DNA from: CG2-30-36-16 sp964372115
Lineage (GTDB): Bacteria; Bacteroidota; Ignavibacteria; Ignavibacteriales; Ignavibacteriaceae
Assembly (NCBI GenBank): GCA_964372115.1
Contig: CAYJPN010000017.1
Coordinates: 1 to 64,000 of the forward strand
DNA: 64,000 nt
Direction of reading: 5' to 3'
Each line of letters opens with the position of its first letter. Positions within the stretch are counted from its first letter, which is position 1. Both the position numbers and the translations under genes were made by a program. This document shows, in pieces, positions 15,497-23,569 of this stretch. Under the pieces are notes generated by a model. The model saw only the letters and a program-made list of their open reading frames with translations. It had not been told where the DNA came from and did no database searches.

Positions 15497-16218
15497 CAAT
15501 TAGTCTCTTTTCTAGGCTCTGCAAAAATGGTTAATACTTTATTCGGTTCTTCCGGATCGTTTGAAACAATGGTTATTGTTCTGCTCATACGACCAACACG
15601 GTTTTTTGTGTCGAGTTCAACCTTTAAGGTACCATCGCCACCCGGTTTAATTTCTTTTTTACTTATTAACACAGCAGTGCAGCCGCAAGAAGTTTTTATA
15701 TCGTTTATTACAAGGGTACCTTTACCGGTATTCTTAAATTGAAAAGTATAATCATATGTACCGCCCTCTTTCACAATACCATAATCATGTTGAGTTTCGG
15801 TAAATAAAATTCTAGGTTGTGCTGTTTTAGACACAGTTTGTGTTTGAACGATGTTGCCATAAAACTTTAACCTTATCTCCTTCTTATCCGGATCGTTTGT
15901 ATTCACGTAAACAAATTTTTCCTGATGACCGAATCTGCCGGTAGTATTAAACTTAAAATTAATTTTTGCCGATTCACCCGGATTTAGCAAATCTTTATCC
16001 GGTTTGGCGGCAGTGCAACCGCAAGAAGCACGCACGTTCAAAATCTTCAAAATATCGCCGCCATTGTTTGTAACAACAAAATAATTTTCTACTGTTTTGC
16101 CCTCCTGAACACTACCGAAATCAAATTCGAGTTGTTGTGTGGCGGCTTTAGGTCCTATTATTTGAGCGCTCAATGTAAATGAAATAAAAACAATAAATAG
16201 AAACATTTTGTTAAGCAT
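15496..16218 (-). CDS. DUF1573 periplasmic protein with two copies of the domain
   Basis: The product has 240 residues with a signal peptide (about 1-18, ending TLSAQI). Two DUF1573 repeats follow, at about 30-125 and 135-230. Each has the pattern FG.V.EG…F…N.G…L.I…..SCGCT and the ending N.PDP…I.L. In each repeat the CGC pair is strictly kept (SCGCTAAKP and SCGCTAVLI). The family is a periplasmic Ig-like fold, common in Bacteroidota, with no firm function. Stop and start overlaps on both sides (8 bp with tsaB, TGATG with accD) place it firmly in the same transcript as tsaB, accD and panC. Confidence 0.9.
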   Translation of the reverse strand: MLNKMFLFIVFISFTLSAQIIGPKAATQQLEFDFGSVQEGKTVENYFVVTNNGGDILKILNVRASCGCTAAKPDKDLLNPGESAKINFKFNTTGRFGHQEKFVYVNTNDPDKKEIRLKFYGNIVQTQTVSKTAQPRILFTETQHDYGIVKEGGTYDYTFQFKNTGKGTLVINDIKTSCGCTAVLISKKEIKPGGDGTLKVELDTKNRVGRMSRTITIVSNDPEEPNKVLTIFAEPRKETN

Positions 16219-16882
16219 TTTTCCGCTCCTGAATAATCAAATTTTTTAAGTAATTGGGTTCCAAATAATCAAAATTGTGAAGAATTTTTTCCTGCCCGAA
16301 AAACCGGCTCCATTTTGCTATAGAGTAGGAATCGGGGACTGCAATGCCGGGTTTGAAATTATTTTTGTTAAAACCGGTACACGCGCTGCCGAAAACTAAA
16401 TTGTCGCCGGCTCTGCTTAAAAACTCTTCTTTGTGTATAATCTGTAAATCTTCGGCAAATATATAACTATTACCGGTAACTTTAAACTTTGCAAAATATA
16501 TCTCTTCAATATTCACTTTATTAGCGATGATAAATTCTACACCGTTTTCTAAATAATCAGAGATATGAAAAGCTAAAGCTTCAAAAGTCGGTACAGGTAT
16601 AATCGGCAAACCTGCGCCGAATGCCAGCCCTTTAGCGGCGGACATTCCAATACGCAGCCCGGTAAATGAACCCGGTCCTGCTGAAACAGCAATGGCGCTC
16701 ATATCATTTAATGATAACATCGACTGCTTTACAACATCATCAATACAAGAAAATAACCGCTCGGCATGTATATTTTTTTGATGAACATTTACAGTGTAAA
16801 ATTGCGCGTCATCAATAAAAACTGAAGCGCCGCACAAACCACCCGAAGTTTCTATAGATAATATTGGTTTTGATAAATCCAT
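16211..16882 (-). CDS. tsaB: tRNA threonylcarbamoyladenosine biosynthesis protein TsaB
   Basis: TsaB is the non-catalytic partner of TsaD in making t6A at position 37 of ANN-decoding tRNAs. The ATG at 16882 (MDLSKPILSIETSGG) is chosen. A TTG further upstream would overlap tsaE. The ASKHA-fold features are present: ILSIETS at the start, AVSAGPGSFTGLRIGMSAAKGLAFG near residues 60-90 with the conserved SAGPGSFTGLR motif, and PVPTFEALAFH. Length of 223 residues is normal. It starts 4 bp after the tsaE stop, and the two genes are commonly neighbours. The last 8 bp overlap the DUF1573 gene. Confidence 0.94.
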   Translation of the reverse strand: MDLSKPILSIETSGGLCGASVFIDDAQFYTVNVHQKNIHAERLFSCIDDVVKQSMLSLNDMSAIAVSAGPGSFTGLRIGMSAAKGLAFGAGLPIIPVPTFEALAFHISDYLENGVEFIIANKVNIEEIYFAKFKVTGNSYIFAEDLQIIHKEEFLSRAGDNLVFGSACTGFNKNNFKPGIAVPDSYSIAKWSRFFGQEKILHNFDYLEPNYLKNLIIQERKNA

Positions 16883-16886
16883 TAAT

Positions 16887-17339
16887 TTATTTGTTAATAA
16901 CAATTTTTATCGGTTTAACTTTGGTTATGGAAAATGCACGCGACAAATTTTCATTTAAAATAATATCCACCTGAAACCTCTCACGCGGAATCATATCCGG
17001 GAACAATTCGCCCCACTCAATAAATGTGATGGCGTTGTTATCATTAAGATAATCATCAAAGCCGATGTCAAATAGCTCCGAAGAATTATTTATTCTATAA
17101 AAATCGAAATGATATATTTTATGCTTCCCATTGTACTCATTTACAATGGCAAATGTAGGGCTATTTACATTATCAATTCCAAAATTTTTTAAAACATGTT
17201 TTACAAAAAAAGTTTTGCCTGCACCAAGGTTTCCGTTCAAAACAATAACATCGCCCGGTTTTATTATCTCCGAAAAACCATCGGTTATTTTAATTGTGTC
17301 TTCTTCCGTTCGCACTATTTTTGCAAATGGCAAAAGCAT
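16887..17339 (-). CDS. tsaE: tRNA threonylcarbamoyladenosine biosynthesis ATPase TsaE
   Basis: TsaE is the P-loop ATPase of the t6A-forming TsaBDE complex in the cytoplasm. The product has 150 residues. The Walker A motif GNLGAGKT is at 36-43, preceded by GDVIVLNG. SPTFAIVNEY follows, with the switch-like HFDFYRI and the FIEWGE motif near residue 115. Its ATG overlaps the porX stop by one base (TAATG) and its stop lies 4 bp before the tsaB ATG, so translation is probably coupled. Complete and normal in length. Confidence 0.95.
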   Translation of the reverse strand: MLLPFAKIVRTEEDTIKITDGFSEIIKPGDVIVLNGNLGAGKTFFVKHVLKNFGIDNVNSPTFAIVNEYNGKHKIYHFDFYRINNSSELFDIGFDDYLNDNNAITFIEWGELFPDMIPRERFQVDIILNENLSRAFSITKVKPIKIVINK

Positions 17340-18904
17340 TATTTTGGTTCCATTGTAATAACAGGAAGAATCATTTCTTCCATTGAAATACCCCCATGCT
17401 GGAATGTGTCTTTGTAATATGTTAAAAATTTATGATAATCTGTCGGATAAACAAAATAGTAATCTTCTTTTGAAATAATATAGTTGATGGTTACACCCAT
17501 CTTCGGAAGTTTATATTCATCGGCGTTTTTAACATACACCGCATGTTTGTCATCAACTTTTAAATTACGTCCAAATTTAAAACGTAAATTTGTTGAAGCC
17601 TCCCTGTCACCAAGCACTTTTGCGCCTCTCAAAGCTCTAATACTTCCATGATCGGTTGTAATTACAATCTTAATATTTTTAACGTTAGCTAATGCTTTAA
17701 AGGTATTTAATAAGGATGAATGTTTAAACCAACTATCCGTCAGCGATCTGTATGCCGCTTCATCGGGAGCAATTTCTTTCAAAATTTCGGAGTCCGATCT
17801 TCCGTGTGCAATCATATCAAGAAAATTAACTACAACTGCATTTAGATGAGTATTTTGATAGCTTAATATATTCTGCTCAAAATTTCTTCCAACCTCTGGA
17901 TCAATAATTTTTGTGTACTTTAATTCGTTGCGCAGTTTTATTCGTTTGCGGTCCAGATAAAGTTGAAGCAATTCTTTTTCGTATTTATTCATGCTGCTTT
18001 CATCATTATCTACACGATATATATCGGGATAATAATTTTCGATATCCGATGGGTACAAACCGGCGAATAACGCATTGCGTGAGTACGGCGTTGCGGTTGG
18101 CAAAATTGAATAGTAATAATCTTTTTCTATTCTAAAATACTCAAGTAAATGTTTCTCCATAACAAGCCACTGATCGAGACGAAGACAATCAATCACAAAA
18201 AAGAATACAATCGATCTTTCATCTTTCACAAATGGTGTGACAAACTTGTCGAATATTTTTGGAGAAAGAACCGGTGAATATGGATCATCCGGATTTTTTA
18301 TCCAGTTGCGGTAATTTTTTTCTACAAATTTACTAAACTCTTTATTAGCCTCTTTTTTCTGATCGCTGAGTGTTTGGTGTAAACCTATGTTCGGGTGCTG
18401 GTCAAGCTCAACATCCCAGTTTGTTAATTTTAAATAAATATCTACCCATTCTTCAAAATCCAGATTGTTGAGGAGCTGCATAGATATTTCGTTAAAGTCC
18501 TGGAGATAATCCTTTGCCGCAAATTGACCTGATATTTTTTTCCCTTCAAGAATTTTTTTACATACAAGAAGCACCTGGCTGGGATTAACCGGTTTAGTTA
18601 AATAATCGCTTATCTTTCCACCGATCGCTTCATTCATTAATGCTTCTTCTTCACTTTTTGTAATCATAACAACCGGTATGTTAGGATTAAAATCTTTTAT
18701 TTGACCGAGTGTTTCGAGCCCGCCCATACCTGCCATCATCTCGTCAAGAAAAATCAAATCATAATTTTTTTCTTTCACAGAGTTGATTGCGTCTTCGCCG
18801 TTTGTTACTGTATCAACTTCATAACCTTTTTCACTCAAAAATATAATATGCGAGCGAAGCATTTCAATTTCATCATCAACCCATAATATTTTATTAGTTT
18901 TCAT
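17339..18904 (-). CDS. porX: T9SS response regulator with PglZ domain (PorX)
   Basis: PorX works with the sensor kinase PorY to control type IX secretion. The product has 521 residues. An N-terminal CheY-like receiver (1-120) has the acidic pair at D10/D11, the phosphorylation site D54 in LIFLDEMM, and the lysine of YLTKPVNP. The middle region is helical. The C-terminal half is a PglZ/alkaline-phosphatase-like domain, with VIDCLRLDQW, PTATPYSRNALFAGL and TTDHGSI, which carries the metal-binding aspartates and histidine and has phosphodiesterase activity in known PorX proteins. It lies directly downstream of sprA. PorY is not in this window. Confidence 0.93.
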   Translation of the reverse strand: MKTNKILWVDDEIEMLRSHIIFLSEKGYEVDTVTNGEDAINSVKEKNYDLIFLDEMMAGMGGLETLGQIKDFNPNIPVVMITKSEEEALMNEAIGGKISDYLTKPVNPSQVLLVCKKILEGKKISGQFAAKDYLQDFNEISMQLLNNLDFEEWVDIYLKLTNWDVELDQHPNIGLHQTLSDQKKEANKEFSKFVEKNYRNWIKNPDDPYSPVLSPKIFDKFVTPFVKDERSIVFFFVIDCLRLDQWLVMEKHLLEYFRIEKDYYYSILPTATPYSRNALFAGLYPSDIENYYPDIYRVDNDESSMNKYEKELLQLYLDRKRIKLRNELKYTKIIDPEVGRNFEQNILSYQNTHLNAVVVNFLDMIAHGRSDSEILKEIAPDEAAYRSLTDSWFKHSSLLNTFKALANVKNIKIVITTDHGSIRALRGAKVLGDREASTNLRFKFGRNLKVDDKHAVYVKNADEYKLPKMGVTINYIISKEDYYFVYPTDYHKFLTYYKDTFQHGGISMEEMILPVITMEPK

Positions 18905-18982
18905 ATGCCTTTACCTTCGTATCAAACAACTGTTCATAAAAATGACATCAAATAATTTCAATTACTTAATTATCTCTTAACA

Positions 18983-21900
18983 TTAGTTCCCCTGGATTGC
19001 GATGTGAACATCCAGTCCAGCCTCATTAGTAGTAGTTGGCGGTATCCGGGAAGCGCCTTCGGGAGTTACACTCGATCTTCGATAGAAAATTGAAAGAGTA
19101 ACTTTTGAGCTTATTGTGTACTTTACTCTGGGCTCAAGCGTCACACGGGTTGTACCATTCTGCGGTTTTCCTTCTTCGCTAAAGTTATTCATATCAAAAA
19201 TAATTTCGGAGTTCTGAGAGCTTGTGTAGGAAAAGCTAAACTCAATATCATTCTTTAACGAAACACCAAACAACGGAATTTCAAAACCCGATTTTGAAAA
19301 ACCGGCGGTTACACCAATATCTTTCGAAAATGTTTCCGTGATATTTTTTGTTGAAAGACCCAGATCATAATTTGTACGAACGGTGTATTTTAAGCTGCCT
19401 ATAATATTTCCACCCCAAAGCTCGCCAAACGTAATATTAATCCCGGCAAGCGGTGAAAACCCGTACTCAATTTTCTGAGTCTGAATTTGTTTTTTCCCAT
19501 CCGGACTTAAACGCCATCCCTCGGTATAACCTGAAGTATAGGAATGATCGAGTGTAACCTTTTTGGCAACTGATTTAAATATAAAAATCTTTTCTAAACC
19601 ATCCCATGTTAACCGCCAGTTTGGACGCGGGATATATTTACTTAAGTCTTTGAAGAAACCGATTTTACCGAAAATAGGGAAAGTTTCAAATCCATTAACA
19701 AATGCCTCGCTTAAATTAGTCGCTTGGTCAACTGATTCCGGATCGTATAACTCGCTAACCTTTTTTATACCGCTTTTGAATACACTAAATATTAAGGTCG
19801 GAGGCAGCGATAAAAATGATCTATTCAATGTACCGCTTGCAGTTTGGTTTTGCACTGTAACATTACCGTCTTTATCGGAAATAAGGGAAGTTGTTTTATT
19901 TAACGACCAGCCCACTTTCCAGGTCAAATCAATCTTTGCCCCTTCCCAGAGAGGGCGGGATGTTTTAAAATCAAAACTGTTTTTCTGTGAAAACACATCC
20001 TGCAAATTGCCGCCGGGCGCTCTTCGTCCCACATCACTGCTTAATCCTACCATAAATCCACGGGTAGGCCCGTTGTTATCATTAAAACTAATGCCCCAGA
20101 AATTTTTTAACCCGGTACCTTCGCCGTACAACCCTGATTTGGATAAGCTGTTATCGGATGAAAAATTGAATGTGAAATTATCGTAATCAAAAAAGATAAA
20201 TTTCATAGCCGATTTTAAAAACAGCAGCGCGTTTTTTATTGCGCTTTTCTTTGGCGGACCCTCTACCAACGTAGAATCCGAAACTGTTAGTGAATCTGAA
20301 AAAACTGTTGAATCGGATTCTGCGATAAGACTGTCAGCCAAATTCGGCGGCAAATTTTGTCGAATTTCATTTTGCTGCTGCCGGTTTTCGAAACCTCGAG
20401 TTCTGCCTCTTGTTCTGTTCGGTGTCGTTGTTTCATCCGGTTTAGTTTCTGTTTCATCGGCACTGCTTTCAAAAAGAGGCGCCACCAATGATTTCCACCT
20501 GAGAGTTAAACCCATCGTAGCTTTTGAGGAAAATCCTGCGCTTCTGCCAAGCTCAACTTGACGGAAATCATTCTGCCACTGATAACTTGCAGAGTACCCG
20601 GCAGTAATACTAAAGTACTTTGTTAAATCCCAAAGAGATGGCAGTCTTGGAGAAGTTCTGAAATCAACTGTTTGCTGATATTGATTATCTCTACCGAAAA
20701 AGACACCGCTAAAAATATCTTTCCAGATATCCGACTCAGGTCTTTGTACCGCTCTGCCATCTATGCTATCTACCTCAAGATGCACGAGAGATGAACTTAT
20801 ATTTACGTTGTAGCTTGTTGAAAGATTTAAAAATCCACCTTCCGTAATTCTCCATGCAAAATTAAAACCGCGTGCGGCGGTAAAATCACGATTAGTAATT
20901 TCGAGCGACTGAACGTTTCGCTGAGGACGTGTAACTTCCGTACTTCTGTTTCTTTTTGCGCTGGCAGTAAATGAAAATGTCTGCGGTGTAAAATAAATCT
21001 TTGCATTGCGATAATCGGAAAATAAAGATATTACAGAACCGATTACAGGAATGTTAGCCGGGTAAAAATAATAATCCGGGCTTAGCGCTAAAGCATAATT
21101 CATGTTTGCATTCCATAGCCATTTTTTGTTTGAGAGCCAGGTGGGACTTCGACTGAATGCGCGGTTATAATTAAAACCAAAGGTTAAAGCGTTCCATGTA
21201 TCGCGAATGAGCCAATAGTTAGAAGGAATTTTTATTTTAATGTTCGAGGCGGACCATGAATCACTTATACTAACCGTTTGCGATTCGGAGATAATCTGTT
21301 CACCGGTTTTTGTTATTGTTTGTTTCAACGAATCATTTTTTACCGCTTCATCAACCAAACGCGCAGCTTCAACAACTTTAATATCTGTTCCCGGTCGGTA
21401 TAGCGGTTTACCAATCGATTCGGTGTGCGAATAATTAACCTTTAAACTGCTTTCGGGCAAATTGATCGGTAATAGTTTTATGACATCTAAATCAGCCGAT
21501 GTACTCCAATTTCTTGATTCGATTCTACTTCCGAATCTGTCGGAAAGTTTATGGAAGTATGGATTCGTTTGACTCATATTAAAATTGACTGTCAGCAAAT
21601 CCGCAAGTTTTAGTGAGGTTGCAACACTGTACGCCCATCCGGGTGAATCATCCGCATCTATTACACGTAACTCGTTTACCCATACTTCACCGAAAATTTG
21701 ATCATCAAGAAGAACCTGACCTCCGTCACCGGTGCGAATATTTTTAATACCAACCATTAAAAATTTAACTGAAGTAAGCGTTGGATTACCTCTTATCTGA
21801 TAATAGTGCCCGGGTAAACCTTCCACTGCTATTTTATATATACCAGTAGCAGTATCACCCCGTTGCTGTTTTATACTTGTAAGTTTATCAAATACAATAC

Positions 21901-23395
21901 TTATTTCGTTCCATCCCGCACGAACGGGCTGTCTGTATTCGTAGTAGTTTAAAGTATCACCGCCGAACCTGAAATATACTTCGGAGTTTATTTGCTCGTT
22001 ATAACCGGAAACCGAATTGGGACCTGTATTTTCATCGCCATGAATAAAAAGTTTCATTTCTTTATAATTAAATACGTCAAGAGGTCGGGGTAAATAGCGT
22101 ACTGCTTCTCTTGAATAACCTGCCGGAATTCCATTAATAATAAGATTGAGCGATTGTTCATTCCGAAGCACTTCCTCGTCTGGTTTCGAACGGTCTCTTT
22201 CCTGCTGAACTCCCGGAGGAATTGAATAATATGGGTTATCTTCGAGGTTAACAACGGAAACAGACATCAAAGTATCTTGGCGGCGGACTTTTTCCCACTG
22301 ACTGCCAACGAGATTAAATTCGGCAAATCTTAAATGAACGGTGTCTTTTGCGCCCGCAAAAAACATTCTAATAAATTCCACATTTGTTAATGTCGGGTTG
22401 CCGACTTTATACGTTGTATCTTTTAATGGTATTCTATATAAGTACCAGCCTTGATTATCTCCGCCCCCTTTTATATAAGGATTATGTAATCTATTTGTAT
22501 CAAGCGGAATTTCATAACGGAAATAGCTGCTGACGAGATCGATATTACCGTTGCGGTTTAAGTCTTCAGTATCGGGCAGCCTGCCTATATCTGTCAACAC
22601 CGCGTTACCTTCGGTACCGTTTATGTTATAATAATCTGATAACTTTACACTTCCGGAACGGCTGAAAGAAAAGTTATCGTTACTCGGATCAGGGTAACCT
22701 GTAGGGGCAGTAATATTTCTATTTATTAGGGTGTCATCTTCCACCGCATTCGGAATACCGTCGAGACCTGTATCTTCTTTCCCATCTGTATCTATAGCAT
22801 CATTTAAGTCTATATCTTCGGTATCAAGCTTACGGTTAGGGATAACATCTTCGCTTATTCTTCCCAGGTCGAGATATAATTTTGTACTATCAGCGGCATT
22901 AGCTATTTGAACCCAGAATTCAACAAACTCAACATTTTCCTCAACCAGATTGCTCGCGGTGGATGACAGCACCTTCATAATGCCTCCCCAGTTATCATTT
23001 GCGGACTGGAGATTTTTATAATTAAAACTTCCGCGATCCGCCGGAATGTAAACAAGGTCCATAATAGAAACATCTTGATCCTGTTTGGCTACCGATTTTT
23101 TAGGCCAAATATCTTTTACATTTACGCCGGAAGGGGTAATTGAAAACCAAAAACTCTTTGATTTAAAATCCATCATTTCTGCAAATGATCTTGCCCCCAT
23201 TGATGGGATTTGTTCAGGCGGCGAAATATCTTTCCACTGAGTATAGGAAACACCGACAGGGATTATTTTTTTTGCTCCCTCAAAATCATCTATATAAGCA
23301 ATGCTTTTCCCTTGATCGGATGCAATAGTACTTTTTTTAGTATTCGGATCAGGATCGATGTAAGCGTATTCGCCGCTTACCGAGAATGAAGACAT
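18983..23395 (-). CDS. sprA: T9SS outer-membrane translocon SprA, C-terminal part after an in-frame stop
   Basis: SprA (Sov) is the giant outer-membrane beta-barrel through which T9SS cargo leaves the cell. These 1470 codons start at an ATG inside the gene (MSSFSVSGEYAYIDPDP). The frame is open for 58 more codons upstream, up to the TAA at 23570-23572. Those codons also read as SprA sequence (TKLGFSVLNLNQQTLSDKVRIGEEPLSNT). Family features here are FEGAKKIIPVGVSYTQWK, long beta-strand repeats with GYSASYQW and FSFSYTSS patterns, and a low-complexity Arg/Gln-rich part near residue 1010. The C-terminus is complete. porX follows 78 bp downstream. Two separate polypeptides might complement each other, but this is not known for SprA. 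A base error, a true pseudogene or readthrough are the other options. Confidence 0.88.
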   Translation of the reverse strand: MSSFSVSGEYAYIDPDPNTKKSTIASDQGKSIAYIDDFEGAKKIIPVGVSYTQWKDISPPEQIPSMGARSFAEMMDFKSKSFWFSITPSGVNVKDIWPKKSVAKQDQDVSIMDLVYIPADRGSFNYKNLQSANDNWGGIMKVLSSTASNLVEENVEFVEFWVQIANAADSTKLYLDLGRISEDVIPNRKLDTEDIDLNDAIDTDGKEDTGLDGIPNAVEDDTLINRNITAPTGYPDPSNDNFSFSRSGSVKLSDYYNINGTEGNAVLTDIGRLPDTEDLNRNGNIDLVSSYFRYEIPLDTNRLHNPYIKGGGDNQGWYLYRIPLKDTTYKVGNPTLTNVEFIRMFFAGAKDTVHLRFAEFNLVGSQWEKVRRQDTLMSVSVVNLEDNPYYSIPPGVQQERDRSKPDEEVLRNEQSLNLIINGIPAGYSREAVRYLPRPLDVFNYKEMKLFIHGDENTGPNSVSGYNEQINSEVYFRFGGDTLNYYEYRQPVRAGWNEISIVFDKLTSIKQQRGDTATGIYKIAVEGLPGHYYQIRGNPTLTSVKFLMVGIKNIRTGDGGQVLLDDQIFGEVWVNELRVIDADDSPGWAYSVATSLKLADLLTVNFNMSQTNPYFHKLSDRFGSRIESRNWSTSADLDVIKLLPINLPESSLKVNYSHTESIGKPLYRPGTDIKVVEAARLVDEAVKNDSLKQTITKTGEQIISESQTVSISDSWSASNIKIKIPSNYWLIRDTWNALTFGFNYNRAFSRSPTWLSNKKWLWNANMNYALALSPDYYFYPANIPVIGSVISLFSDYRNAKIYFTPQTFSFTASAKRNRSTEVTRPQRNVQSLEITNRDFTAARGFNFAWRITEGGFLNLSTSYNVNISSSLVHLEVDSIDGRAVQRPESDIWKDIFSGVFFGRDNQYQQTVDFRTSPRLPSLWDLTKYFSITAGYSASYQWQNDFRQVELGRSAGFSSKATMGLTLRWKSLVAPLFESSADETETKPDETTTPNRTRGRTRGFENRQQQNEIRQNLPPNLADSLIAESDSTVFSDSLTVSDSTLVEGPPKKSAIKNALLFLKSAMKFIFFDYDNFTFNFSSDNSLSKSGLYGEGTGLKNFWGISFNDNNGPTRGFMVGLSSDVGRRAPGGNLQDVFSQKNSFDFKTSRPLWEGAKIDLTWKVGWSLNKTTSLISDKDGNVTVQNQTASGTLNRSFLSLPPTLIFSVFKSGIKKVSELYDPESVDQATNLSEAFVNGFETFPIFGKIGFFKDLSKYIPRPNWRLTWDGLEKIFIFKSVAKKVTLDHSYTSGYTEGWRLSPDGKKQIQTQKIEYGFSPLAGINITFGELWGGNIIGSLKYTVRTNYDLGLSTKNITETFSKDIGVTAGFSKSGFEIPLFGVSLKNDIEFSFSYTSSQNSEIIFDMNNFSEEGKPQNGTTRVTLEPRVKYTISSKVTLSIFYRRSSVTPEGASRIPPTTTNEAGLDVHIAIQGN

Positions 23396-23569
23396 TTGCC
23401 GGGTAGAGATAACGTTATCAAGTAGTTTTGTTAAAAACGGTAAATCTGCCTGTGTGCTGAAGTCGATGCCATAAATTGTATTGCTTAATGGCTCTTCGCC
23501 AATTCTAACTTTATCACTTAATGTCTGTTGATTTAAATTAAGAACAGAAAACCCGAGTTTCGTTTTCTT

